Shown in pieces: positions 25,029 through 33,392 of a stretch of DNA of 61,910 bases. The position numbers and the translations under genes were made by a program. Source of the stretch: Chitinophagaceae bacterium. GTDB lineage: Bacteria; Bacteroidota; Bacteroidia; Chitinophagales; Chitinophagaceae. The DNA is taken from the NCBI GenBank assembly GCA_003168265.1, contig PMSV01000014.1, positions 1 through 61,910 of the forward strand. Reading direction: 5' to 3'. The notes beneath the pieces were generated by a model that was not told the origin of the DNA, made no database searches, and saw only the letters and a list, made by a program, of their open reading frames with translations. Position 1 is the first letter of the stretch. Every line of letters begins with the position of its first letter.

Positions 25029-27644
25029 ATGGAAGACAACAATCTTACGCCGCCGGAGACTCAGGATAATAACCGGATCGTCCCGATCAATATTGAAGAA
25101 CAGATGAAAACCGCCTACATAGATTATTCTATGTCGGTGATCGTTGGCAGGGCCCTCCCTGATGTCAGAGACGGATTAAAACCGGTTCACCGCAGGATCC
25201 TGCATGGAATGAATGAACTGGGCAACCATAGCAATAAACCTTATAAGAAAGCAGCCCGTATCGTGGGAGAAGTGATGGGTAAATACCATCCTCATGGGGA
25301 CAAAGCTATTTACGATACCATGGTAAGGATGGCCCAGGAATGGAGCATGCGTTATATGCTCGTCGACGGGCAGGGCAATTTCGGCAGCCAGGATGGGGAC
25401 GGGCCCGCAGCCATGCGATATACCGAAGCGAGGCTTCATAAGATGGCCGAAGCCATGCTGGAAGATATCGATAAGGAGACCGTTGATTTTCAGTCGAATT
25501 TTGACGATTCCCTTCAGGAACCTGTTGTACTTCCGACCAGGATCCCTCAACTCCTTGTAAATGGCGCAAGCGGCATTGCCGTGGGAATGGCGACCAATAT
25601 GATGCCGCATAATCTTTCCGAGATCATCGAAGGCTGCATGGCCTATATCGATAACCGGCAGATCACCGTGGAGGAATTGATGAAATATGTAAAGGCCCCG
25701 GATTTTCCGACAGGAGGAATTATTTACGGAATGGAGGGCGTGAAAGCAGCCATGATGTTCGGAAGGGGAAGGGTCGTGCTGAGAGGCAAATTGCAGGTGG
25801 AACTGAAGGCGAACGGAAAGGAGAAGATCATTATTACGGAAGTGCCCTACCAGGTCAACCGGGACGCACTCTGCGACCGGATCGGCCAATTGGTCAATGA
25901 GAAAATTGTAGAAGGCATCTCCCATGTCAATAATGAATCGAATCAGAAAGAGGGAACGCGTGTCGTCATCGATCTGAAAAGGGAAGCGATTTCAAGCCTG
26001 GTGGTCAACCAGCTTTACAAGCATACGGAATTGCAGACTTCTTACGGGATCAACAATGTGGCCCTCGTAAAAGGGAGGCCCAGGACCCTGAACCTGAGAG
26101 AAATGATCTCGGAATTCGTCGAATTCCGTCATGAAGTCGTGGTGAAGCGCACCCAATACGAATTGAGGGAAGCCGAGAAGAAGGCCCATATTTTGGCCGG
26201 CTACCTGATCGCCCTTGATCATCTCGACGAAGTGATTGCCCTGATCAGGGCTTCGACAAATCCTGAATCGGCTAAAGAGGCCCTGGTTAATGCAGGTTGG
26301 GGCATCGATGAGATCCAGGCAAAAGCTATCCTGGAACTGCGCCTGCAGCGCCTTACCGGAATGGAGAGGAACAAGATCAAAGAGGAATTCGAATCCCTGC
26401 AGCGTTTGATCGCGGAACTTAAGGATCTGCTTTCCGATGAAGGCAAACGTTTCGAGGTCATAAGAAAGGAGTTGCGGGAAGTAAATGAAAGATTCGGAGA
26501 CAAACGCAAGTCAGAAATTATGTACCTTGACGATGAGGTTCGCATCAAAGACCTGATTAAGGAAGAGGATGTCGTGATCACGATCTCCCACCTGGGATAT
26601 ATCAAGAGGACTTCGGCTACGGAATACCGCCAGCAAAGAAGGGGCGGACGCGGTGCGATGGGAGGAAAGACCAGGGATGAGGACTATATCGAACATTTGT
26701 TTGTGGCCTCCACCCATCATGCGATGCTTTTCTTCACGGAAAAAGGACGCTGCTATTGGTTGAATATTTATGAGATACCCGAAGGCGACAAGACCAGTAA
26801 GGGGAGGGCCATCCAAAACCTGATCCAGATCGCCCCGGACGATAAGGTGAAAGCGATCATCGATGTGAAGGATCTTCAGGATGAAGAATTCGTCAAATCC
26901 CATCATATCGTACTTTGCACCAAACAGGGGACCATTAAAAAGACCTCCCTGGAAGATTTCAGCAGGCCGAGACAGTCCGGTGTTATCGCCGTCACGATCC
27001 TTGAAGGAGATCATTTGATCGAGGCCAAATTGACGGATGGAAATTCAGAGATCATGATGGCCGTGAAAAGCGGCCGCTCGATAAGGTTTGGAGAGGAGAA
27101 CGTGCGGCCCACAGGCAGGGGCGCTATCGGAGTTGCCGGGATCGAGGTAGAAGAACAGGGGGATGAAGTGATCGGCATGGTATGTGTTAATAAGGAGGAC
27201 AAAACGAGGACTATCCTGGTCGTTAGTGAAAAGGGATTCGGAAAAAGAACCCTTGTCGAGGAGTACAGGGTTACGAACAGGGGGGGAAAGGGAGTCAAGA
27301 CCATTAGTGTCACAGATAAGACCGGTCAATTGGTAGGAATCCTTGACGTCACAGAAAAAGAAGACCTGATGATCACCTGTAAGAGCGGGATCATGATCAG
27401 GATGCCCGTAAACGGCATCAGCGAGCAGGGCCGGGCCACCCAGGGCGTGAAACTCATTAAGTTGGAGGACGGGGATAAGATCGCCGCTATTACTAAACTG
27501 GACGAACATATGGGCAACGGGAACGGGCATGAGGAGGAGGCTGAAAAGAATCCGGAAGAAATTCCTGAAGAAATTCCAGAACAAAATCAGGAAGAAAATT
27601 CGGAAGAAAATCAGGCCGGGGAACAGAATCAGCCCAACGAATAA
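25029..27644 (+). CDS. gyrA: DNA gyrase subunit A
   Basis: 871 residues: the winged-helix breakage domain with MRYTEARL (active Tyr131), the coiled-coil, and the C-terminal pinwheel with the GyrA box YRQQRRGGRG, which marks GyrA rather than ParC. It introduces negative supercoils together with GyrB. The quinolone region reads HPHGDKAIYD: Lys92 replaces the Ser found at E. coli position 83, while the Asp at position 87 is kept. The C-terminal 40 residues are an acidic repeat of EEIPE and NQEEN type, a known regulatory tail style in GyrA. Monocistronic or followed by the TPR gene. Confidence 0.97.
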   Translation: MEDNNLTPPETQDNNRIVPINIEEQMKTAYIDYSMSVIVGRALPDVRDGLKPVHRRILHGMNELGNHSNKPYKKAARIVGEVMGKYHPHGDKAIYDTMVRMAQEWSMRYMLVDGQGNFGSQDGDGPAAMRYTEARLHKMAEAMLEDIDKETVDFQSNFDDSLQEPVVLPTRIPQLLVNGASGIAVGMATNMMPHNLSEIIEGCMAYIDNRQITVEELMKYVKAPDFPTGGIIYGMEGVKAAMMFGRGRVVLRGKLQVELKANGKEKIIITEVPYQVNRDALCDRIGQLVNEKIVEGISHVNNESNQKEGTRVVIDLKREAISSLVVNQLYKHTELQTSYGINNVALVKGRPRTLNLREMISEFVEFRHEVVVKRTQYELREAEKKAHILAGYLIALDHLDEVIALIRASTNPESAKEALVNAGWGIDEIQAKAILELRLQRLTGMERNKIKEEFESLQRLIAELKDLLSDEGKRFEVIRKELREVNERFGDKRKSEIMYLDDEVRIKDLIKEEDVVITISHLGYIKRTSATEYRQQRRGGRGAMGGKTRDEDYIEHLFVASTHHAMLFFTEKGRCYWLNIYEIPEGDKTSKGRAIQNLIQIAPDDKVKAIIDVKDLQDEEFVKSHHIVLCTKQGTIKKTSLEDFSRPRQSGVIAVTILEGDHLIEAKLTDGNSEIMMAVKSGRSIRFGEENVRPTGRGAIGVAGIEVEEQGDEVIGMVCVNKEDKTRTILVVSEKGFGKRTLVEEYRVTNRGGKGVKTISVTDKTGQLVGILDVTEKEDLMITCKSGIMIRMPVNGISEQGRATQGVKLIKLEDGDKIAAITKLDEHMGNGNGHEEEAEKNPEEIPEEIPEQNQEENSEENQAGEQNQPNE

Positions 27645-27695
27645 ATTAAATACGGATATTCGCAAGTAAATACAACAACTAAAATTTACCATTCA

Positions 27696-29006
27696 ATGAA
27701 ATCGATTTTCCTGGCGCTCTTGTTTGCCATAACAGGACTTGGCCTGAATGCCCAAAGTCTCGAGAAGGCCACCGATCTATTGTCAAAAAGCAAGAAGGTC
27801 GATGCAAAGGCTGAAATTGATAAATACCTGGCCATTGATAAGCACCAAAAGGAGCCGGATGCCTGGTATGATAAATGCAAGATCTATGCTGCTATTGGAG
27901 AGGATAGTGTTTTAAAACAACAGTATCCGGATGCTCTGGCCCAATCCCTTGAAGCTTTGAAAAAATATACGGAATTGGATGAGGTAAAGAATAAGGAAAA
28001 GGACAAGCAATTCATTTCATTGAAACTGGATAATTATAAACCCATCAATGCGATCTATGCGGGTTTTTTCCAGGCAGGCGCGGCAAATTATAATTCGGGA
28101 AAATACAGCGAGTCCCTGGAAGACTTTAAGAACACACTGAATGCCCGGGATTTCATGTTTTCCAAAGGTTGGGTGACGGTTAAGTTCGATACCATCTCCA
28201 CCCTTTATGCAGGCATTACGGCTGAAAAGGCAAAGAAAAGGGATGAAGCGGCTTCCTACTATTCCCAGTTGGCCGATGCCAAGGTGAATGATCCCAGGTA
28301 TATTGACATATACAAATGGCTGATCAATTATTATACGGATGACGAGTCGGATGAAGCCGATGCAAAAAAATACCTGAAACTGGCCAGGGAGGTCTATCCC
28401 AATGAAAAATCCTGGGGCGATTTTGAACTGGGCATTTATGATGCCGAGATCGATGCCTACCGTAAAAAAGGCAATAAGGATTCCCTGTTCGCGGAATATC
28501 TGCATGTGATAGGCGAGGAGCCTAATAACTATATCTTCACTTATAATTATGGCGTGGAGCTTTATAATTATGCCGTTGATACCACTACGGGAAAATTGCC
28601 TGCTAATTCCGATTCTCTTATTGGCAAAGCAAAGGAGGAACTGAACAAATCCTTGCAGCTCAAGCCCGATTATGTACAGGCGATCCTGCTCTTGGGAAAG
28701 ATCACCTACAATCAATCCGTGGATCTCAGGGCTTCGACGAAAAATATAAAGGGCCAGACTCCAGCCGACAAGCAGAAAAGAATCGATATCAGGAATGCTT
28801 CCTCTAAGATCCTGGATGAATCCATTCCTTATTTTGAAAAGGTCGACCAGATCCTTGGGCCGATGGGTAAGCTCAAACAGGAGGATCGCATGGCGCTTAA
28901 GGATGCCTATGATTTCCTGATCAATATTTATGATGCAAAGAATGTGAAAGACAAATCACTGCTTTATACGAATAAATACAATGATGTAGATAAGGTGCAC
29001 GATTAA
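27696..29006 (+). CDS. Exported TPR-repeat protein
   Basis: A 436-residue protein with signal peptide (FLALLFAITGLGLNAQ) and about six degenerate tetratricopeptide repeats, for example LYAGITAEKAKKRDEAASYY and IDAYRKKGNKDSLFAEYLHV. Such proteins usually scaffold complexes in the periplasm or outer membrane of Bacteroidota. It follows gyrA by 51 bases and is closed by a strong terminator at 29106. No specific function can be given. Confidence 0.75.
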   Translation: MKSIFLALLFAITGLGLNAQSLEKATDLLSKSKKVDAKAEIDKYLAIDKHQKEPDAWYDKCKIYAAIGEDSVLKQQYPDALAQSLEALKKYTELDEVKNKEKDKQFISLKLDNYKPINAIYAGFFQAGAANYNSGKYSESLEDFKNTLNARDFMFSKGWVTVKFDTISTLYAGITAEKAKKRDEAASYYSQLADAKVNDPRYIDIYKWLINYYTDDESDEADAKKYLKLAREVYPNEKSWGDFELGIYDAEIDAYRKKGNKDSLFAEYLHVIGEEPNNYIFTYNYGVELYNYAVDTTTGKLPANSDSLIGKAKEELNKSLQLKPDYVQAILLLGKITYNQSVDLRASTKNIKGQTPADKQKRIDIRNASSKILDESIPYFEKVDQILGPMGKLKQEDRMALKDAYDFLINIYDAKNVKDKSLLYTNKYNDVDKVHD

Positions 29007-29105
29007 ACCGTGAATTAACTCTGCAAATAGGAGGGAAACACCCTGAATATGGATAATGACTTGTATTAATTTTATTTGTAAATGTGTTAGGAGCGAGAGC
29101 TTAAC

Positions 29106-29136
29106 AAAGCCCGGACTATTTTTAGCCCGGGCTTTT
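29106..29136 (+). terminator. Strong Rho-independent terminator
   Basis: AAAGCCCGG (29106-29114) pairs perfectly with CCGGGCTTT (29127-29135) around a 12-base A/T-rich loop and is followed by T-rich sequence. It closes the gyrA-TPR unit. Confidence 0.8.
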
Positions 29137-29228
29137 GTTTCAAAATAGCCAATTTTCGCAAAGGTCAGAATGACTGAAAATGGTTTTTCAAAGAATAAAA
29201 CCAGAGATTAGTCGTTGCATAGTTATAC

Positions 29229-30293
29229 ATGAAAATCCCTGGCTTTTTATTGCTGTTTTTTGTCCTGGCGGCAGCCTGCCACAAAACCCAAACCACTGAG
29301 CAAACCCGGACCTATCGCATGGGATTTGCCAATTCTGCGCCCAATTACAATTACAATAGTTTTCAGGAATCTCTCAGCCTCTGGACCAGCAAGGCCGATG
29401 CGGCCATTATTTCAGTTCAGGTGCCCTGGGATTCGCTGTTGACAGGGGAGAGCTCCTTCCAATACATCATGACGGACTATTATAATCTCGCCATTTATTT
29501 CAGAGAGAAGGGCTTGAAGATTTGGGTTTATATCGATCCGGAGGACGGACTCGATCGTTCCTCCGATGCGGATGATCTGTTAGCGCTTGGGAAAAGTATT
29601 GCCCAGCCGGTTGCTCAGTCGGTCTATGTGGAATTTGTCTGGGAAATGGACAGCTTGCTTAAACCAGATCATTTGGGTCTTGCTCTTGAAACAAATCTAA
29701 TCCGGGCCGCGGCTCCGGATTCCATCTACCAGGGAGTAAAACTCGCGGCCAGTCAGGCTGCCAGCTATTTGCATCAAATGGATCCAGAACGACCTTTGAG
29801 CATAAGTGTACAGGCAGAATATGCCTGGGGCGAAGCCAATGGAGGAAAATATATCGGTACGGCTCAGGATTTTGCCGACTTCCCCTTTATCACCGAACTG
29901 GGGATCTCCTCCTATCCCTATTTTTCATTTAATTCTCCAAGCGCTATTCCTACGAACTATTATTCTGAATTGACCGGAGGAAGATCGATTCCAGTCTTTG
30001 TATCAGAGGGTGGTTGGACCTCGAATTCCTTTATTTCTTCTTCCGGACAATTGATCAGCAGCCCTCAGATCCAGGCAGAGTATATGGACAAGCAGGGACA
30101 ATTATTGGCCCAGGCCAATGCGATAGCCTGGTTTCAGTTGACATTCACGGATCTTGAAGTATCCTCCTATCCTCCCTCTACACAGAACGAACTGCAGTAT
30201 TTTGCCTGGCTGGGCATGGTTGATACCAGTTTTCAGGCCAAGCCTGCCTATGCTTCCTGGGATAGTTTATTTAGCAAAAAGCTGGTGAATTGA
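29229..30293 (+). CDS. Lipoprotein glycosidase-like TIM barrel
   Basis: The 354-residue protein has a clear lipobox, VLAAAC (Cys17), so it is anchored in the outer membrane. The rest resembles clan GH-A glycoside hydrolases such as GH53-like enzymes: GLALETNLI with a candidate acid/base Glu, LGISSYPYFSF and VFVSEGGWTSN with a candidate nucleophile Glu, and aromatic W residues near the C-terminus. This predicts a retaining endo-glycosidase on a polysaccharide, but the family is not certain. It is the last gene before the accessory island begins. Confidence 0.65.
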   Translation: MKIPGFLLLFFVLAAACHKTQTTEQTRTYRMGFANSAPNYNYNSFQESLSLWTSKADAAIISVQVPWDSLLTGESSFQYIMTDYYNLAIYFREKGLKIWVYIDPEDGLDRSSDADDLLALGKSIAQPVAQSVYVEFVWEMDSLLKPDHLGLALETNLIRAAAPDSIYQGVKLAASQAASYLHQMDPERPLSISVQAEYAWGEANGGKYIGTAQDFADFPFITELGISSYPYFSFNSPSAIPTNYYSELTGGRSIPVFVSEGGWTSNSFISSSGQLISSPQIQAEYMDKQGQLLAQANAIAWFQLTFTDLEVSSYPPSTQNELQYFAWLGMVDTSFQAKPAYASWDSLFSKKLVN

Positions 30294-30343
30294 GAGGGGT
30301 GGAATATCTCCTGCTGATCAAATAGAGATGTGAAGAAAATTGA

Positions 30344-31078
30344 AAAATTAATGAGTCCTTACTCATCCCTCATACGACAAAACAGACCAGCAATATTGTC
30401 TTTCCCTTCGCGATCAGGAGCATTGACCGTGGAAGCACAGATATCCTTGTCAGAAAGGCTACCGGCGCGGAGAATGTCCTACTCGTGAAGGCCGCCAGGC
30501 AGGATTTCAGCAAGTCAAATTTATCCGTGATCACCAGTGATGGGAAGCTCTACTGTTTTTCGGTGGAGTATTCCCCGGAGCCGAAGGAACTGTACCTGAG
30601 TTTCGCCAAAGACTCCCTCGCAAGATTCGGGCCCGATTCCCTAAACACAGCCAAATTGGAGCAAATAGCCGCCCTCGTAGCCGCACAAAAGCGGTTTATG
30701 AATCAGGTTATTCGGTCGGAGCGAATGAGCCTGGCATTGCGAGGAATATATGTTGATCACTCCCTAATCTGGCTGGTCTTTGAAATCGACAATAAGTCAC
30801 TAATCGATTACCGTCCCGACTATTTCCGGTTATCCGTAGCCGATAGGAAGAAAGTCAAAAGAGTGCCATCCCAGGAGATGAAAATCCGCCCGGTTTACCA
30901 ACCCGAAATAGGACTCATTGCAGGAGGGGAGTCAAGGACCCTGGTCTTCGGGATTCAGCCAGCCGGGATCTCTAAAGCAAAGGTTTTGATGCTGAGCATG
31001 AGTGAGCGTGGCGGGAACCGCGGGTTAAGGTTGGGGATCAAGCCGGGCGTCCTGTTGAAGGGTAGGGGGATAGGGTAG
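30344..31078 (+). pseudogene. TraN (DUF4138) remnant of a conjugative transposon
   Basis: From 30374 the open frame reads TKQTSNIVFPFAIRSIDRGS, ILVRKATGAENVLLVKAARQ and on through LYCFSVEYSPEPKEL, RFFRLSVADRKK-like RLSVADRKKVKRV and the end MSERGGNRGLRLGIKPG. This is TraN of Bacteroidetes CTn-type elements, which forms part of the outer-membrane pore of the mating apparatus. The conserved domain is complete, but the signal peptide is missing and no ATG precedes it (a stop at 30341, then no start; first GTG at 30485). No other tra gene is near, so it is a relic. Confidence 0.8.
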
Positions 31079-31209
31079 GACATTTGAAACGTATCTGTTT
31101 GGGGACCTGTGAAGTCCCTAAACGGATATAAATAGTTGCTTTATAGCATTAGATGGTGGGATGTCATGCACAAAATGGGTCAAAATATCTTAATTTAATT
31201 CTTCATTTG

Positions 31210-31229
31210 TACCTAATTAGGTATATTTG
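31210..31229 (+). promoter_or_regulatory. 14-bp palindrome overlapping a TAnnTTTG promoter
   Basis: TACCTAATTAGGTA (31210-31223) is a perfect palindrome, and TATATTTG (31222-31229), a perfect -7 match, overlaps its end. Both lie just upstream of the DUF4160 ATG at 31242. A repressor bound to the palindrome would block the promoter; the XRE domain encoded by the second gene is the obvious candidate. Confidence 0.7.
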
Positions 31230-31241
31230 TAAATCGTTGCG

Positions 31242-31523
31242 ATGCCGAATATTGCTTATTTTGAGGGGATTAAGATAAATATTTACAACGGAGACCATCT
31301 TCCCCCTCATGTGCACGTCGAATATGGTAATGAAGAAGCTCTGCTCGTCATCGTGGATGGAAGCATATATGCAGGGTGGCTGCCGCCAAAGCAATTGAAA
31401 AAGGCCAGTGAATGGCTTTACAACAATCAGGTGGCTGCTGATTCTACTTTTAAATATTTAAATCCACATTTGTATGCGCGCCGTAAAAAGAATACCCCGA
31501 ATTCTAAGGGCAAAAAGTCTTAA
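31242..31523 (+). CDS. DUF4160 protein
   Basis: A 93-residue protein with the DUF4160 core: ISYFxGIxI-like IAYFEGIKINIYNGDHLPPH, then VHVEYGNEEALLVIVDGSIY and LPPKQLKKASEWLYNN. DUF4160 is a short beta-rich domain of unknown function, often beside DUF2442 in toxin-antitoxin-like pairs. Here the next gene (DUF2442 fused to a helix-turn-helix) overlaps it by 50 bases, and the pair is preceded by an operator-like palindrome. The basic C-terminal tail ARRKKNTPNSKGKKS may bind nucleic acid. Whether it is the toxin is inference. Confidence 0.85.
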   Translation: MPNIAYFEGIKINIYNGDHLPPHVHVEYGNEEALLVIVDGSIYAGWLPPKQLKKASEWLYNNQVAADSTFKYLNPHLYARRKKNTPNSKGKKS

Positions 31524-31992
31524 TGACCTTGTGGTTTCAGCCGTATTCAATAACGGCGAGACCAGGATCATTGATTTCAGGAAAATTTTTGCCGATATTG
31601 ATTTGGACAAGAAATCTGCGGCTGGTCAATTGTACAATCCAGAAGTTTTTAAGAAATTCAACATCAAGAACCACACATTGTCCTGGAAAAATGTGGAGCA
31701 GGAAATACCCTGGGGTGGCACTGTCCGCAAACTGCCATTTGAGATTGGGGCCGATACGATTTTTAAGTATAGCAAGCCTGCAGATAACCAGGGGAACATA
31801 AAGATTGGCGATTTAATCAGGAAAGAACGCAGGGCTGCAAATCTTACCCAAAGTGATCTTGCCAAACGAAGCGGGACTACAGCAGGTTATATTTCAAGAC
31901 TTGAAAACAATAAATCCGATATAGAATTTGACACCCTGCAAAAACTCGTGAAGCATGGGCTGCGGAAAAGGCTCTACCTGGGGATTAGATAG
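31474..31992 (+). CDS. DUF2442-XRE fusion, probable antitoxin/repressor
   Basis: Residues 10-95 form a DUF2442 domain (LNDLVVSAVFNNGETRIIDF, FKKFNIKNHTLSWKN, WGGTVRKLPFEIGAD). Residues about 105-165 form an XRE helix-turn-helix (IGDLIRKERRAANLTQSDLA, KRSGTTAGYISRLENNKSDI). The product is thus fit to bind its partner DUF4160 through the first half and DNA through the second. A 14-bp palindrome upstream of the operon is the expected operator. The fusion is unusual: the second DUF4160/DUF2442 pair in this window (58091-58634) lacks the helix-turn-helix. Confidence 0.85.
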   Translation: MRAVKRIPRILRAKSLNDLVVSAVFNNGETRIIDFRKIFADIDLDKKSAAGQLYNPEVFKKFNIKNHTLSWKNVEQEIPWGGTVRKLPFEIGADTIFKYSKPADNQGNIKIGDLIRKERRAANLTQSDLAKRSGTTAGYISRLENNKSDIEFDTLQKLVKHGLRKRLYLGIR

Positions 31993-32055
31993 CTTGATTA
32001 TAATAATGATTAGTTTAGCAATCAGTTTTTTTGTAGCAAAAGCGCCTTACTCAAT

Positions 32056-32245
32056 TTACAATTCAACGAGATATCTTGGATTATAAACTTCTTGTAGGAT
32101 TTCAACATTGCTGATTAATTGGATTTTAAAAGCTTTAATTTTTTGTACTAGCAGACCATCTTTCGACTTTTCGAATACATATAATAAGATATTTCCTGTC
32201 TCGGGTCTTCTCAATGAATAAGGTTCTTTGGTATCATAATAGATC
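32056..32245 (-). pseudogene. Orphan fragment downstream of the AbiEi-like gene
   Basis: On the minus strand a frame without a start codon reads LRRPETGNILLYVFEKSKDG, then LLVQKIKAFKIQLISNVEIL and ends QEVYNPRYLVEL. It overlaps the end of the AbiEi-like gene in another frame. It may be the frameshifted true C-terminus of that gene or the tail of a lost partner. I do not recognise the family, but the run of about 60 codons and the compact position argue that it was once coding. The rest of 31993-32055 holds nothing. Confidence 0.4.
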
Positions 32246-33058
32246 TTCAGTTGGAATATTTATACGCAAACCCCACCTGGTAATAATAGGGCCAATATCT
32301 GATCCGTTAGGGTCGAGCAATATAATTCCGCTCTTGCACTTTTCTTCAATCTTTTTCAATTCTTTTTTCGGGATATGGAAAACTTTTTCAGCAATCAGAC
32401 CGAGCCTTTTGAATACGGCTCCGTGATTCAGCCTGAGAACATAGTCATAAACCTTGTCAAAACTTGCTTCCGGTTTTTTCCAGTAAGCCCTGCTAATATC
32501 TACCATCATCCTTGCTCCACCTCCCAAGGCAGGATTGTCAAGAATATCAATGAGAGTTCTGTGCAAATCAGAAATTTCAATTGGAGTATTTCGTTCCCAT
32601 TCTTTTACTGTTCCAAATACATCTTCCGCTCTAACAAATTTGGTTTTGAAGCTGAGACCAGCAATTGCATGATCAGATTTTCTTAGCACCATTGAAGTAT
32701 AGAAGACTGTGGTGTTAAATATCTGCTCAGTCAGGTCCCAGTATTCTGCTGCCGTCCATCCTCCCACATAGCCGGGTGAAAAGACTTCCATAGCGATTTC
32801 CATAGCATTTTCAGGGATTGGGTCGGAAGTATCTGAGCCAAACGGAACCATCAAGTATAGCCCGGCCTTCAGTTTTTGCAGCCAGCCTTTCTTCTTCAGC
32901 CTTGAGATCGTCAGAATGGCGCGCTCTTTTGAAAAACCCATTTCCGACTCAACATCGGCTATATGAATTACAGACTTTCCTGTCATGACCATGGCGTCGA
33001 TCAACCTTCGTTCCCGTATGCTAAGGCCTGCTTTTGGATTATTATGTTTTAAAGTCAT
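32234..33058 (-). CDS. AbiEi-type antitoxin/transcriptional regulator
   Basis: A 274-residue protein with an N-terminal winged helix (LSIRERRLIDAMVMTGKSVI, FSKERAILTISRLKKKGWLQ, KLKAGLYLMVPFG) and the AbiEi core SPGYVGGWTAAEYWDLTEQI. It continues with VFYTSMVLRKSDHAIAG and the EISDLHRTLIDILDNPALGG segment. AbiEi is the antitoxin of type IV abortive-infection systems and represses its own operon by binding inverted repeats. The expected AbiEii nucleotidyltransferase toxin is absent downstream, where only an unrecognised fragment remains. A perfect inverted repeat at 33089-33121 is its probable operator. Confidence 0.85.
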   Translation of the reverse strand: MTLKHNNPKAGLSIRERRLIDAMVMTGKSVIHIADVESEMGFSKERAILTISRLKKKGWLQKLKAGLYLMVPFGSDTSDPIPENAMEIAMEVFSPGYVGGWTAAEYWDLTEQIFNTTVFYTSMVLRKSDHAIAGLSFKTKFVRAEDVFGTVKEWERNTPIEISDLHRTLIDILDNPALGGGARMMVDISRAYWKKPEASFDKVYDYVLRLNHGAVFKRLGLIAEKVFHIPKKELKKIEEKCKSGIILLDPNGSDIGPIITRWGLRINIPTEDLL

Positions 33059-33088
33059 AAAATATCATATAATGATGTTTATTGCACT

Positions 33089-33121
33089 TGCAATATAATT
33101 AAATTCTATTTATATTGCAAA
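33089..33121. promoter_or_regulatory. Perfect 11-bp inverted repeat upstream of abiEi
   Basis: TTGCAATATAA (33089-33099) and TTATATTGCAA (33111-33121) are exact reverse complements with 22 bases between arm centres, two helical turns. It lies 31 bases upstream of the AbiEi-type start on the minus strand. AbiEi family antitoxins are known to bind such repeats, so autoregulation is likely. Confidence 0.75.
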
Positions 33122-33349
33122 TTATTTCAATAATTGATATTTTTAGCACTTATAATATACTAAATAAAATTATCATTCTTATCTGCAAAGGGACTTTAAA
33201 GACTCCGGAAAAATTTAAAAAGTCAGGTATCGGGTTGTAATTGGGGCTTTCATCCAGAGGGGTTGCCAGGAAATCACACCGCTCACTCATATTATACCTG
33301 GATTCGTTGCTGCAACATAGGGTAACTTTCCTGTTTGGGTATACAGTAT

Positions 33350-33377
33350 AAAAATACTAATAAATTTAGTATTTTTG
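33350..33377 (+). promoter_or_regulatory. Inverted repeat with embedded -7 element before tcmP
   Basis: AAAAATACTAA (33350-33360) and TTAGTATTTTT (33366-33376) are exact reverse complements separated by five bases. TATTTTTG (33370-33377) is a perfect TAnnTTTG. The ATG of tcmP follows at 33393. The overlap of operator and -7 element suggests a repressed promoter. Confidence 0.65.
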
Positions 33378-33392
33378 GGAAAAGAATTAAAT

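Noticed and set aside
25176-25925. 249-aa ORF antisense to gyrA
   Set aside because: A frame shadow of a strongly conserved gene; composition follows the sense codons.
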